Assembly: GCA_002919305.1 (NCBI GenBank)
Contig: PKFB01000047.1
Coordinates: 1 to 45,542 of the forward strand
Length of the DNA stretch: 45,542 nucleotides
Source of the DNA: Actinomycetales bacterium
GTDB taxonomy: Bacteria; Actinomycetota; Actinomycetes; Mycobacteriales; Micromonosporaceae
Reading direction: 5' to 3'
The notes beneath the pieces were generated by a model, which did not search any database, was not told the DNA's origin, and saw only the letters and a program-made list of their open reading frames with translations. Numbering within the stretch: the stretch's first letter is position 1; every line of letters begins with the position of its first letter. Of the stretch, positions 8,432 through 17,535 are shown piece after piece. Position numbers and translations under genes: made by a program.

Positions 8432-9524
8432 CGTGCGTCACCTTCGACAGGGAACCACCGCAGAGGTGATGGCGGTGGTCAAAGGGGACGCATACGGGCA
8501 CGGTATCGTGCCAGCGGCCCGGGCGGCGATTGCCGGTGGCGCCACTTGGCTGGGCGTCGCCACGTTGGACGAGGCGTTGACGCTGCGTCAAGCGGGAATC
8601 ACCACCCCTTTGCTGGCGTGGCTGATCGTCCCCGGCATGCCGCTGGAGCAGGCCATCGCCGCCGACGTGGATCTGTCCGTCGCGACCCCCGCCCAAGTCG
8701 ACGAGGCGGTCGAGGCGGCCCGGCGGGTCCACCGTCCGGCCCGACTGCACCTGAAGGTCGACACCGGACTGGGGCGGGGCGGCGCCGCGATCGCTGACTG
8801 GCCCGCGGTGGTGGAGCGGGTGGCCAAGGCGCAGGCGGACGGCAGTGTGGAGGCGGTCGGGGTGTGGAGCCATCTAGCCCGCGCTGACCAGCCAGAACAC
8901 CCCACCAACGCCGACCAGATCCAGGCTTTCCGTCAGGCGGTGGCGATCGCGGCGCGAAGCGGGATCAACCCGCGGTACCGGCACCTGTCCAACTCCGCCG
9001 CCGCCATGGCGCTGCCGGAGGCGCATTTCGATCTGGTACGCCCGGGGATCGCGGTGTACGGCCTTAACCCTCTGACATCGCGCCCTTCCCGGAAGGTGCG
9101 GGTTTCGCCCGACGAATTGCGCCCCGCCATGACCTTGCGCGCCCGGGTGCTGCTGGTCAAACGGGTCCCTGCCGGCCACGGCGTGTCCTATGGGCACGCC
9201 TACCGCACCAAGCGGGCCACGACCCTGGCCGTAGTACCCCTGGGGTACGCCGACGGGATTCCGCGGGCCGCTTCCGGAAGCGGGCCGCTTTTGTTGAATG
9301 GCCGGCGGTACCGGATTGCCGGCCGGGTCTGCATGGACCAATTCGTGGTCGACGTCGGCGATGTGCCGGTGCAAGCTGGTGACATCGTGACGCTCTTCGG
9401 CCCCGGCGACGACGGTGAACCCACCGCCGATGAGTGGGCCGAATTGCTCGGCACTATCAACTACGAGATTGTCACCAGGATCGGACAACGGGTACCGCGG
9501 GTATATGTGGGTGAAGCGTCGTGA
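8385..9524 (+). CDS. alr: Alanine racemase
   Basis: PLP-dependent interconversion of L- and D-alanine, supplying D-Ala for peptidoglycan. 379 residues. The N-terminal TIM barrel carries MAVVKGDAYGHG with the PLP lysine K33. Other family blocks are HLKVDTGLGRGG, HLSNSAAAM and RPGIAVYGLNP. The C-terminal beta domain has GHGVSYGHAYRTKR (catalytic Tyr region), LGYADGIPR, RVCMDQFVVDVG and EIVTRIGQRVPRVY. It starts within the last 47 bases of nnr, and its GTGA stop region overlaps the following hydrolase start by 4 bases, so coupled translation with that gene is likely. Confidence 0.97.
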   Translation: MWQTQVQVDLGAIRDNVRHLRQGTTAEVMAVVKGDAYGHGIVPAARAAIAGGATWLGVATLDEALTLRQAGITTPLLAWLIVPGMPLEQAIAADVDLSVATPAQVDEAVEAARRVHRPARLHLKVDTGLGRGGAAIADWPAVVERVAKAQADGSVEAVGVWSHLARADQPEHPTNADQIQAFRQAVAIAARSGINPRYRHLSNSAAAMALPEAHFDLVRPGIAVYGLNPLTSRPSRKVRVSPDELRPAMTLRARVLLVKRVPAGHGVSYGHAYRTKRATTLAVVPLGYADGIPRAASGSGPLLLNGRRYRIAGRVCMDQFVVDVGDVPVQAGDIVTLFGPGDDGEPTADEWAELLGTINYEIVTRIGQRVPRVYVGEAS

Positions 9525-10651
9525 CAGAAAAGAAGTCACGGGCGCGCTGGGTCGGCCTGCTGGGAGGTGTGGTCGGCCTGGTCGCCGCCGGAGCGGCCGC
9601 TGGGATCACGCTGGAGCGGTATGTGGTAAATCGCAGCCGTCAGTTAGCGGATGACCCGTATGTCGATGAGCCGTTCGGCCAGCTCACCGCCGAACGCGGC
9701 ATGACGGTGCGCGGCGAGGATGACGTCGACATCTTCGTTGAGATCATCGATCCGCCTGACGGCGAACCCGACCTCACCGTGATCTTCGTGCACGGCTGGT
9801 GCCTGGATATGGGCACCTTCCACTTTCAGCGTCGCTATCTGCCCGGTATGACCGATCCGCGGCTGCGGATGATCTTCTATGACCAGCCTGGCCACGGCCG
9901 CTCCGGCCGGCTCGCCGCGGGTGAGTACAGCCTGGAGGCGTTAGGCCGCACCCTGCACGCGGTCATGGAGGCGGCCGCCCCCACCGGGCCGTTAGTGCTG
10001 GTCGGGCACTCCATGGGCGGTATGGCGATCATGGCGCTGGCCGAGGAATATCCGGAGTTATTCGGTGACCGGGTGGTCGGGGTCGCTCTGATCGCCACTT
10101 CGGCGGGTGGTTTAGAGGAGGTCACCTTAGGCCTGCCGGACTTCTTTGCCCGGATCCGCCGGCCCCTGATGCCGTTACTGACCGGCGCCAGCAAGCTCAC
10201 CCCCAACATGATTGACCGGGCCCGACGGGTTTCTAGCGACCTGGCGTGGTTACTGACCCGGCGGTACGCGTTCGGCGGCCCTCAGCCCAGCCCAAGCCTG
10301 GTCTCCTACGTGGAGCGAATGAACTCCTCCACCAGCATTGAGGTCGTCGCCGGTTACCTGCGCACCCTCTTTGAACACATCCGCTACGAGGCACTGGCCG
10401 CCCTCAACGGCATCGAGGTCGTGGTGGTGGCGGGCGGCGCGGATCTGTTGATTCCCCTGGCCCACTCCGAAGAGATCTGCCGCCTCCTCCCGGCCGCTGA
10501 GCTTGTGGTGATCCCTGAAGGGGGCCACATGGTGTTGATGGAGTTCGCGGAGGAAGTCAACGCTCATCTGGCGGCTTTCCTCAAACGCGCTGCCCGGTCG
10601 GCGGCGGCGATCAACACCGATGAAGAGCGGCGTACCATCTCGGACTTGTGA
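9521..10651 (+). CDS. Alpha/beta hydrolase with N-terminal membrane anchor
   Basis: 376 residues. A hydrophobic stretch at about residues 11-30 after a KKSRARW start suggests a signal anchor or secretion signal. The alpha/beta hydrolase fold follows: FVHGWCLDMG (oxyanion region, 90-99), YDQPGHGRSG (120-129), the nucleophile elbow VGHSMGGMA with S164, an acid site in VVAGGADLLIP, and the catalytic His in PEGGHMVLMEF. Substrate unknown; sequence alone cannot separate lipase, esterase or haloperoxidase-like relatives. Its position between alr and tsaE is common in actinobacteria. It overlaps both neighbours by 4 bases (GTGA). Unusually, it carries eight TTA leucine codons, far more than its neighbours. 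Confidence 0.88.
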   Translation: MTEKKSRARWVGLLGGVVGLVAAGAAAGITLERYVVNRSRQLADDPYVDEPFGQLTAERGMTVRGEDDVDIFVEIIDPPDGEPDLTVIFVHGWCLDMGTFHFQRRYLPGMTDPRLRMIFYDQPGHGRSGRLAAGEYSLEALGRTLHAVMEAAAPTGPLVLVGHSMGGMAIMALAEEYPELFGDRVVGVALIATSAGGLEEVTLGLPDFFARIRRPLMPLLTGASKLTPNMIDRARRVSSDLAWLLTRRYAFGGPQPSPSLVSYVERMNSSTSIEVVAGYLRTLFEHIRYEALAALNGIEVVVVAGGADLLIPLAHSEEICRLLPAAELVVIPEGGHMVLMEFAEEVNAHLAAFLKRAARSAAAINTDEERRTISDL

Positions 10652-11124
10652 GACGTACCGTAGCGGTGACGGTCGGTGATACCCAGGCGGTGGGGCGTGC
10701 CTTCGCGGGGATTTTGCGGGCCGGAGACCTGGTGGTGCTGACCGGGCCGCTGGGCGCGGGCAAGACAGCGTTTGCGCAGGGTGTCGGTGCGGGCCTGCAG
10801 GTGGAAGGGGCGGTGACCAGCCCCACTTTCGTGATCGCCCGGGTCCACCAGCCCTCGAATCCGGGGGGAGTCCCCCTGATCCACGTGGACGCCTACCGGC
10901 TCGGTGGGGTCGCCGAGGTCGACGACTTGGACTTGGACGCCACCCTGGAGGAGTCGGTCACCCTGGTGGAGTGGGGTGAAGGGCTGGTGGAGCAGCTCGT
11001 CGACGCGTACTGCGAGGTCCGCATCGACCGTGCTGACGACGACTCCCGAACGATCGAGTTTGTCCCGCACGGCGGCGACTGGGAGCAGCGCCTGGACGAC
11101 ATCATGGTCAACAAGGCGGGTTAG
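10648..11124 (+). CDS. tsaE: tRNA t6A biosynthesis ATPase TsaE
   Basis: ATPase that supports the TsaB-TsaD complex in forming N6-threonylcarbamoyladenosine at position 37 of ANN-decoding tRNAs. 158 residues. Walker A is GPLGAGKT (33-40), followed by SPTFVI, the switch-like HVDAYRLGG, and VTLVEWGEGL near the Walker B area. The GTG start overlaps the hydrolase stop by four bases. Eleven bases separate its stop from tsaB. Confidence 0.95.
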   Translation: MRRTVAVTVGDTQAVGRAFAGILRAGDLVVLTGPLGAGKTAFAQGVGAGLQVEGAVTSPTFVIARVHQPSNPGGVPLIHVDAYRLGGVAEVDDLDLDATLEESVTLVEWGEGLVEQLVDAYCEVRIDRADDDSRTIEFVPHGGDWEQRLDDIMVNKAG

Positions 11125-11135
11125 GGTAACCAACC

Positions 11136-11807
11136 GTGTTGGTTCTGGTCGTGGACACCTCAACTCCCGCGGTGACGGCTGGGCTCGTTGAGGTTACGGA
11201 CGCGGGAAACCAGACCCGTGCGGTCCGCGTCACCATCAACGCCCGCGCCCACGGAGAGGTGCTCGCGCCGAACATCGCCGCCATGTTCGACGAGACCGGG
11301 GTGCGGCCGTCGGATCTGGCCGCGGTCGTCGCGGGGGTGGGGCCGGGGCCGTTCACCGGACTGCGGGTCGGGTTGGTGACGGCCGCCGCGTTCGGTGACG
11401 CCCTCGGGATTCCGACCTACGGCGTGTGCTCCCTGGACGCGTTGGGAGCGGCCGCTTCCGGGTCTGGCCGGGTTCTGGTCGCCACCGATGCGCGACGGCG
11501 GGAGATCTACTGGGCGGTTTATGAGGCAGGGGTACGCGTCGGCGAGCCGGCCGTTGACCGCCCCGCTGAGGTCGCCGCGCGGGTCGGGGCCGAGGTCCAG
11601 TACGCGGTGGGGGACGGCGCCCACAAGTACGCCGATGTGCTGGCGGTGCCTGTCCAGCAGGAGCCGCGTTACCCGCCGGTGTCGGCGTTGGCCGAGTTGG
11701 CAGCCGACCGGATTCTGCGTCGCGCGCCGTTGGAGCGGCTCACCCCGCTGTATCTGCGTCGTCCGGACGCCACCGTCCCCGCTGGCCGTAAGCCCGTTTT
11801 GCAGTAA
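11136..11807 (+). CDS. tsaB: tRNA t6A biosynthesis protein TsaB
   Basis: 223-residue inactive ASKHA-fold paralogue of TsaD that dimerises with it in t6A synthesis. The N-terminus is MLVLVVDTSTPAVTAGLV. VVAGVGPGPFTGLRVGL is the TsaB hallmark (GPGSFTGLR-like) and YGVCSLDALGA follows. The start is GTG 11136, with TAGGGT ending 8 bases upstream; the same bases could also act as a weak ribosome-binding site. rimI follows closely. Confidence 0.95.
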   Translation: MLVLVVDTSTPAVTAGLVEVTDAGNQTRAVRVTINARAHGEVLAPNIAAMFDETGVRPSDLAAVVAGVGPGPFTGLRVGLVTAAAFGDALGIPTYGVCSLDALGAAASGSGRVLVATDARRREIYWAVYEAGVRVGEPAVDRPAEVAARVGAEVQYAVGDGAHKYADVLAVPVQQEPRYPPVSALAELAADRILRRAPLERLTPLYLRRPDATVPAGRKPVLQ

Positions 11808-11844
11808 TCCCGGTGAATCAATCCTGGTGAATCCTGGTGCCGAC

Positions 11845-12330
11845 ATGCTGATCACGGCGTTCCGGTGGTGGCACATCGCCGAGGTGATGCCGATCGAAGA
11901 CGAGCTGTTCGGCGTCGAGCGCTGGTCCGACGCGATGTTCTGGAGCGAGTTGGCCAACGGCCACTACTACCGGGTGGCCCTGGCCGATCCGACGGTCACC
12001 TCGGGGCCGGATGAGAGATCGGCGACTGGGGACGCGGAAGTGATCGGCTACGCCGGCATGGCGATGAACGGCCCTGACGAGGCGTGGGTACAGACCATCG
12101 GGGTATGTCGCCGCTGGCAAGGGCGCGGTGTCGGCCGAGCGTTGCTGGAGGACCTGCTGGCCGAAGCTCGGCGCCGTGGCGCGTACCAGATGTTGTTGGA
12201 GGTCGCGGTCGATAACCAGCGGGCCCAACGGCTGTACGCCCGGTACGGCTTTGAACCGATCGGTATCCGCCGCGGCTACTACCAACCCAGTAACACCGAT
12301 GCCCTGGTGATGAAGAAGGAACCCCTATGA
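11845..12330 (+). CDS. rimI: Ribosomal protein S18-alanine N-acetyltransferase (GNAT)
   Basis: 161 residues of the GNAT acetyltransferase fold. The acetyl-CoA motif A is [24 protein letters not shown] (R/QxxGxG/A type), followed by [29 protein letters not shown], the RimI C-terminal signature. It acetylates the N-terminus of ribosomal protein S18 or possibly other proteins. ATG 11845 begins [14 protein letters not shown] as in relatives; GTG 11827 in the same frame is an alternative adding six residues. The 3' end overlaps tsaD by ATGA, and the tsaB-rimI-tsaD order is conserved. Confidence 0.92.
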   Translation: MLITAFRWWHIAEVMPIEDELFGVERWSDAMFWSELANGHYYRVALADPTVTSGPDERSATGDAEVIGYAGMAMNGPDEAWVQTIGVCRRWQGRGVGRALLEDLLAEARRRGAYQMLLEVAVDNQRAQRLYARYGFEPIGIRRGYYQPSNTDALVMKKEPL

Positions 12331-13388
12331 CCGATGAGCCCATTGTGCTGGGCATCGAAACATCCTGTGACGAGACCGGTGTGGGCATAGTCCGCGGCAC
12401 CACCCTGCTCGCCAACGTCGTGGCCTCCAGCGTGGACGAGCACGCCAGGTTCGGCGGTGTGGTACCGGAGGTCGCCAGCCGGGCCCACTTGGAGGCGATG
12501 GTGCCCACCGTGGAGCGGGCATTGCGGACGGCCGGCCTCACCTTGGCGGATATCGACGCGATCGCGGTGACCGCCGGCCCCGGGCTCGCGGGAACGCTGC
12601 TGGTCGGGGTGGCGGCGGCTAAGGCGTACGCGCTGGCCACCGGCAAGCCGCTCTACGGGGTCAATCACCTCGCCGCGCACGTCGCCGTGGACACCCTGGA
12701 ACACGGACCGCTGCCGGAGCCGGCGGTCGCGCTGCTGGTCTCCGGTGGGCACTCCTCGCTGCTGCGCGTCGATGACCTAGCTCGGGGAGTGCAACCGTTG
12801 GGGGCCACCATCGACGACGCGGCCGGGGAAGCGTTCGACAAGGTCGCCCGGCTGCTTGGGCTGCCGTTCCCCGGCGGTCCCCCTATCGACCGGGCCGCCC
12901 AGTCCGGGGACGGGTCGGCGATCGCATTCCCGCGGGGCTTGACCGCCCCACGGGATATGCGGGAGCACCGTTTCGACTTTTCGTTCTCGGGTCTGAAGAC
13001 GGCGGTAGCGCGGTGGGTGGAGGCCCGGCAACGCGCCGGTGAGCCGGTCCCGGTGGCCGACGTCGCCGCCTCGTTCCAGGAGGCGGTCTGCGATGTGCTC
13101 ACCGCCAAGGCGATCGACGCCTGCCGGTCCCAAGGGATCGAGACCCTGCTGATCGGGGGCGGGGTGGCGGCCAACTCTCGGCTGCGGGCGATGGCGACCG
13201 AGCGAGCCGCCCGGTACGGGATTCAGGTGCGGGTGCCGCGGCCCGGGCTGTGCACGGACAACGGCGCCATGGTCGCCGCCTTGGGGACCCACCTGGTGAG
13301 CTCGGGCGTACCCCCCTCTGGCCTGGACATTCCCGCTGATTCGGCGTTACCGGTCGAGGTAGTGAGTTTGGCCGAGAAGGTAGCGTGA
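12327..13388 (+). CDS. tsaD: tRNA N6-adenosine threonylcarbamoyltransferase TsaD
   Basis: Catalytic t6A subunit that transfers the threonylcarbamoyl group to A37. 353 residues, starting [16 protein letters not shown]. Metal ligands lie in the HxxxH motif of [10 protein letters not shown]. The ASKHA nucleotide-binding blocks are [53 protein letters not shown] and [12 protein letters not shown]. It begins in the 4-base overlap with rimI and ends in a GTGA overlap with the small gene at 13385. Confidence 0.97.
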   Translation: MTDEPIVLGIETSCDETGVGIVRGTTLLANVVASSVDEHARFGGVVPEVASRAHLEAMVPTVERALRTAGLTLADIDAIAVTAGPGLAGTLLVGVAAAKAYALATGKPLYGVNHLAAHVAVDTLEHGPLPEPAVALLVSGGHSSLLRVDDLARGVQPLGATIDDAAGEAFDKVARLLGLPFPGGPPIDRAAQSGDGSAIAFPRGLTAPRDMREHRFDFSFSGLKTAVARWVEARQRAGEPVPVADVAASFQEAVCDVLTAKAIDACRSQGIETLLIGGGVAANSRLRAMATERAARYGIQVRVPRPGLCTDNGAMVAALGTHLVSSGVPPSGLDIPADSALPVEVVSLAEKVA

Positions 13389-13648
13389 GGGCCGTGATCG
13401 TACGGATGTGGGAGGCTCGGGGACGACCGGAGAACTTCGCCGAGCTGGTGGCGTGGGTGTGTGACCAGGCGGTGCCACGCTACGAGCAGGATCCGGCGCA
13501 CATCACCAGTGAGGTGTTCAGCTCCGCGGATCTGCGCATCGTGGTGATCTCACGGTGGCGGACCATCCCACCGCCGCTGCCCACCCCACCGGCGCATCTG
13601 ATCGATCGGCCCCCGCACTTTTGGGACTTCGCTCCGGTCGACCGCTGA
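13385..13648 (+). CDS. Small protein of unknown function coupled to tsaD
   Basis: 87 residues, GTG start overlapping the tsaD stop by four bases, so almost certainly co-translated. The sequence starts [24 protein letters not shown] and contains [14 protein letters not shown] and a proline-rich [11 protein letters not shown]. The beta-alpha-beta pattern with 'VVISRWR' recalls ABM (antibiotic biosynthesis monooxygenase)-like ferredoxin-fold proteins, but that is only a shape argument. No catalytic residues are assigned. A strong hairpin sits over its stop codon, so it is the last gene of the t6A operon. Confidence 0.7.
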   Translation: MRAVIVRMWEARGRPENFAELVAWVCDQAVPRYEQDPAHITSEVFSSADLRIVVISRWRTIPPPLPTPPAHLIDRPPHFWDFAPVDR

Positions 13649-13662
13649 CCACGGTCGACCGG
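13634..13662 (+). terminator. Strong hairpin ending the alr-tsaD operon
   Basis: Perfect 11-base inverted repeat CCGGTCGACCG (13634-13644) / CGGTCGACCGG (13652-13662), loop of 7, enclosing the TGA stop of the small gene. There is no T-run, but the stem is long and GC-rich. Confidence 0.55.
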
Positions 13663-13847
13663 CCCTGGCCGGGCAGAACCGCGCACCTCACCGGTGAGGA
13701 CGGTGACGGGTACGCTACGAGCCCACCGCCCGACCCCGTCGCGATGCGTCAGGGTGTGATCTGAGCCTCTGAAGTGTGTGGATAGCCGCTGGATGACGGA
13801 AAACCGATCGACCCAGCTTAAGGGGCGGTCGTAACGTCAGGGCCGTC

Positions 13848-15614
13848 ATGCGGCAGTTACCCGTCACCGATCCCGGCGTTCCCAACGCGCGTACGCCCGT
13901 GCGCTATCTGCTGTGGGTAGCGCGCGATCAATGGGCATCCCAAGTCGGCTCCATCCTGTTCGGCGTCATCTGGATGGCTGCGTCCGCGTTGCTCCCCGCT
14001 GTGGTGGGGCGGGGTATCGACGCTGGCGTCGCCGACCAGGACATGCGCGCGCTGCTGCTGTGGGCACTGGCACTGCTTGGCCTGGGCCTGGTCGCCGCGG
14101 GCGCGGGCATGATGCGGCACCGGTTCGCGGTCACCAACTGGCTGTCCGCCGCGTATTTGACGGTCCAGACGGTGACGCGCCACACGGTCAAGATCGGCGC
14201 CGCGCTGCCTCGCCAGATCTCCACCGGAGAGGCGGTGAGCGTCAGCGCCACCGACATCGACCACATCGGCGGAACGTTTGATGTGCTGGGCCGTTCCGCC
14301 GGCGCCGTCGTCGGGTTTGTCCTGGTGGCGGTCCTGGTGCTGACCTCCTCCCCGCCCCTGGGTTTGCTGCTGCTCATCGGCGTACCCCTACTGACGCTCA
14401 CCCTGGGGCCGTTGCTGCGGCCGCTGCACCGTCGCCAGGAGGCGCAGCGGGAGCTGGTGGGGGAGTTGACCACCCGGGCCAACGACATCGTGGCCGGGCT
14501 GCGGGTGCTGCGGGGGATCGGCGGCGAGGCGGTCTTCGGCGCGCGCTACCGGCAGCGGTCACAGGAGGTACGCCAGGCGGGGGTGCGGGTCGCCCGGGTG
14601 CAGTCGGTGCTGGACGCCGTCCATGTCCTGCTCCCCGGGGTCTTCGTGACGTTCGTGACGTGGGTGGCGGCTCGATTCGCGGTCGCCGGCACGATCACCA
14701 TCGGGGAACTGGTCGCGTTCTACGGCTACGTGACATTCCTGGTGCTCCCGCTGCGCATCGTCAGCGAAACCGCCGAGAGGTGGATTCGGGGTCATGTCGC
14801 GGCGCGGCGCGTGATCCGCATATTGAACCTCACCCCGGGGGTCACCGAGCCCACCGATCCACGGGAGGTACCCGCGGCCGAGGAGGGAGTTGAGCTCATC
14901 GATGTCGCCTCGGGTCTGAAGGTCCTCTCCGGTCGGACCGTCGCGGTGGTGGCGACGGATCCCGCCGACGCGGCCGGGATCGCCGAACGGTTGGGACGGT
15001 ACGTCGACGGCGAGGTCTCCTGGCGTGGGGTGCCGTTGCACCGGGTTTCGGTGGAGCGCGTCCGGCGGGGAATCATGGTGCTCGACCCGCACACCCAACT
15101 GTTCGCCGGACGGCTGCGCGACCAACTCGACCCGCACGGCGACGGGGACCCCGAGCGGATCAAGGCGGCACTGTGGGCGGCCAGCGCTACCGACATCCTC
15201 GATGGGCTCCCCGACGGGCTCGACACCAAGGTGGAGCAGCAGGGCCGGTCCTTCTCCGGCGGGCAGCGACAGCGTCTGATGTTGGCCCGGGCGTTGCTGT
15301 GCGATCCGGAGGTGCTGATCCTGGTGGAGCCCACCTCCGCCGTGGATGCCCACACCGAGGCCCGGATCGCTGAGCGGTTGACCACGGCCCGGGCGGGGCG
15401 GACCACTGTGGTGATGAGCACCAGCCCACTGCTGCTGGACCACGTCGATGAGGTGGCTTTCGTGGTGGACGGCGCGGTGGTGGCCACAGGGCAGCACCGC
15501 GAGCTGCTGGAGACCAACCCCCACTACCGCGAGGTGGTCATCCGGGACAGCGGCCAGTCCGACGAGGCTGACGAGATCGACAAGCCCGGACGAAGCGAAG
15601 AGGTCATGGCGTGA
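13848..15614 (+). CDS. ABC exporter half-transporter with degenerate ATP site
   Basis: 588 residues: a six-helix ABC-exporter membrane domain (about 1-330) then a nucleotide-binding domain. The signature FSGGQRQR (469-476) is intact, but the other ATP-site elements are lost. The Walker A position reads VVATDPADAAG (about 367-377) with no G-K-S/T. The Q-loop position reads VLDPHTQLF without Gln. Walker B is LILVEPTS, with the Mg-binding Asp changed to Val but the following Glu kept. The H-loop reads VVMSTSPLLL with no His. It forms a heterodimer with the next gene, which supplies what it lacks. The start is ATG 13848, with TAACGT 10 bases upstream. The substrate is unknown (drug, lipid or peptide export are possible). 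Confidence 0.88.
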   Translation: MRQLPVTDPGVPNARTPVRYLLWVARDQWASQVGSILFGVIWMAASALLPAVVGRGIDAGVADQDMRALLLWALALLGLGLVAAGAGMMRHRFAVTNWLSAAYLTVQTVTRHTVKIGAALPRQISTGEAVSVSATDIDHIGGTFDVLGRSAGAVVGFVLVAVLVLTSSPPLGLLLLIGVPLLTLTLGPLLRPLHRRQEAQRELVGELTTRANDIVAGLRVLRGIGGEAVFGARYRQRSQEVRQAGVRVARVQSVLDAVHVLLPGVFVTFVTWVAARFAVAGTITIGELVAFYGYVTFLVLPLRIVSETAERWIRGHVAARRVIRILNLTPGVTEPTDPREVPAAEEGVELIDVASGLKVLSGRTVAVVATDPADAAGIAERLGRYVDGEVSWRGVPLHRVSVERVRRGIMVLDPHTQLFAGRLRDQLDPHGDGDPERIKAALWAASATDILDGLPDGLDTKVEQQGRSFSGGQRQRLMLARALLCDPEVLILVEPTSAVDAHTEARIAERLTTARAGRTTVVMSTSPLLLDHVDEVAFVVDGAVVATGQHRELLETNPHYREVVIRDSGQSDEADEIDKPGRSEEVMA

Positions 15615-17368
15615 AACCCATCCTTCCGGTCGCGGATGCCGCTGAGGTCCGCCGGTACGTCGGCACGCTACTGCGGCGTCACCGCGGTGCGCTTCTCGGC
15701 GTCCTTGCCCTCCACCTCATGGCCACCGCTACCGGCCTGGTCGCGCCTCAGCTGCTGGGGCGGCTGGTTGAGGCGGTACGCAACGGCGCCACCCAGACCA
15801 CGGTGGACACCGTCGCGCTGCTCATCGGCGGTTTCGTCCTGGCTCAGACGGCGTTCACCCGGTACGCCAGCCTCGCCTCGATCCGGTTCGGGGAGCGAGT
15901 CCTGGCCGAGTTGCGGGAAGAGTTCGTCGACCGGGTTCTGGCGCTCCCGCTGTCTGTGGTGGAACGCGCGGGGAGTGGGGATCTGCTGACCCGCTCATCC
16001 CGCGACGTCGGTGCGTTGGGAAGCGCGGTGCGGTACGCCGTCCCCGAGATCGTCATTGGGCTCACCGGGACGGTGCTCACCGTCGGCGCGATGTTGATCA
16101 CCGCGCCGGTGCTGGCCGTGTGCTGTCTGGCGGTGCTGCCTCCGCTGGTGCTCACGGCTCGCTGGTATCTGCGCCGAGCCCCTGAGGGGTATCTGCGGGA
16201 AAGTGCAGCGTATGCGGACATCAACGAAGGCCTGGCCGAGACCGTCGACGGCGCCCGTACCGTGGAGGCGCTACGGCTGGCGGCACACCGGATTCAGCGT
16301 ACCGACGATGACATTCGCCGCTCCTACATCGCGGAGCGGTACACGTTGTGGCTGCGGACGGTCTTCTTCACCGTTTTGGAGGCCAGCTATTTCCTGCCGG
16401 TGGTCGCCGCTTTGCTGGTAGGTGGCGTGCTCTACATCCACGACATGGTTTCGTTGGCGCAGGTCACCGCGGTGACGCTCTACTCGCAGCAGCTGGTTGA
16501 GCCGGTGAGTCGGCTGGTGCTGTGGCTGGACGAGCTGCAAATGGGCGCCGCCTCCCTGGCGCGAGTGCTGGGGGTGGCGCAGGTCCCCGACGACCGCACG
16601 CCGTCAGACCGTCGCCCACGCTCGACGCTGCTGGAGGCGCGTGACGTTCATTACGCCTACCGCGACGGTCATGACGTGCTGCACGGGGTCACCCTGCGGC
16701 TTCGTCCGGGGGAGCGGTTGGCGATGGTGGGTCCCAGCGGCGCCGGCAAGTCGACGCTGGGGCGGCTGCTGGCCGGTATTCACGCCCCCCGTCGAGGCTC
16801 GGTGACGATCGATGAGGTGGCGCTGATGGAGCTGCCGCTGGATGAGCTGCGCGGTCAGGTGGCGCTGGTGACCCAGGAGCACCACGTCTTCGTCGGCACT
16901 CTCCGCGACAACCTGGTGCTGGCCCGCCCCGACGCCTCCGAGGCTCAGATCTGGGAGGCGTTGGAAGCGGTGGACGCGCGGGACTGGGCAGCGGGACTTC
17001 CCGACGGGCTGGACACCCGAGTCGGATCGGGCGGTCATACGCTGACCCCCGCTCAGGCGCAGCAGGTGGCGCTGGCCCGGCTGGTGCTGGCTAACCCCCA
17101 CACCCTGGTGTTGGACGAGGCCACCTCCCTGCTGGATCCCCGCGCGGCACGGCACCTAGAGCGGTCGCTGGCGGCGGTTCTGAAAGGGCGTACCGTGGTC
17201 GCGATCGCCCATCGTCTGCACACCGCGCACGATGCCGACCGGGTCGCGGTGGTCGCCGACGGCCGGATCGTTGAGCTCGGCAGTCACGACGAGTTGGTGG
17301 CCGCTGGAGGCGCGTACGCTGCGTTGTGGGATTCTTGGCACGGCGCACCCCATCCTGAGAGGGTGTGA
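15611..17368 (+). CDS. ABC exporter half-transporter with intact Walker motifs and degenerate signature
   Basis: 585 residues, overlapping the previous gene by GTGA. The membrane domain spans about 1-325. The nucleotide-binding domain has Walker A GPSGAGKST (374-382), Q-loop ALVTQEHHVF, Walker B TLVLDEATS and H-loop AIAHRLHTAHDAD, all intact. The signature, however, is LTPAQAQQ (478-485) instead of LSGGQ. Paired with its partner, its Walker motifs face the partner's good signature, giving one working ATP site; the other site is degenerate from both sides. Such asymmetric exporters (TM287/288-like, but here more extreme) move substrates outward. Confidence 0.9.
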   Translation: MKPILPVADAAEVRRYVGTLLRRHRGALLGVLALHLMATATGLVAPQLLGRLVEAVRNGATQTTVDTVALLIGGFVLAQTAFTRYASLASIRFGERVLAELREEFVDRVLALPLSVVERAGSGDLLTRSSRDVGALGSAVRYAVPEIVIGLTGTVLTVGAMLITAPVLAVCCLAVLPPLVLTARWYLRRAPEGYLRESAAYADINEGLAETVDGARTVEALRLAAHRIQRTDDDIRRSYIAERYTLWLRTVFFTVLEASYFLPVVAALLVGGVLYIHDMVSLAQVTAVTLYSQQLVEPVSRLVLWLDELQMGAASLARVLGVAQVPDDRTPSDRRPRSTLLEARDVHYAYRDGHDVLHGVTLRLRPGERLAMVGPSGAGKSTLGRLLAGIHAPRRGSVTIDEVALMELPLDELRGQVALVTQEHHVFVGTLRDNLVLARPDASEAQIWEALEAVDARDWAAGLPDGLDTRVGSGGHTLTPAQAQQVALARLVLANPHTLVLDEATSLLDPRAARHLERSLAAVLKGRTVVAIAHRLHTAHDADRVAVVADGRIVELGSHDELVAAGGAYAALWDSWHGAPHPERV

Positions 17369-17535
17369 CTACCTACTGCCATCTCATGATCATGATCTTA
17401 TGCCTGGTTTAAAGGTAAAGGTCGGATGTGGGATGGTGCCTGAAAGGTGGAAGAGCGGACGAGGTTGCGCGGCGTCGGGAGAGGCAGCGTAGGGTTTCAT
17501 CACTCTTCCGACGACCACATGTGAGAGGGATATCG

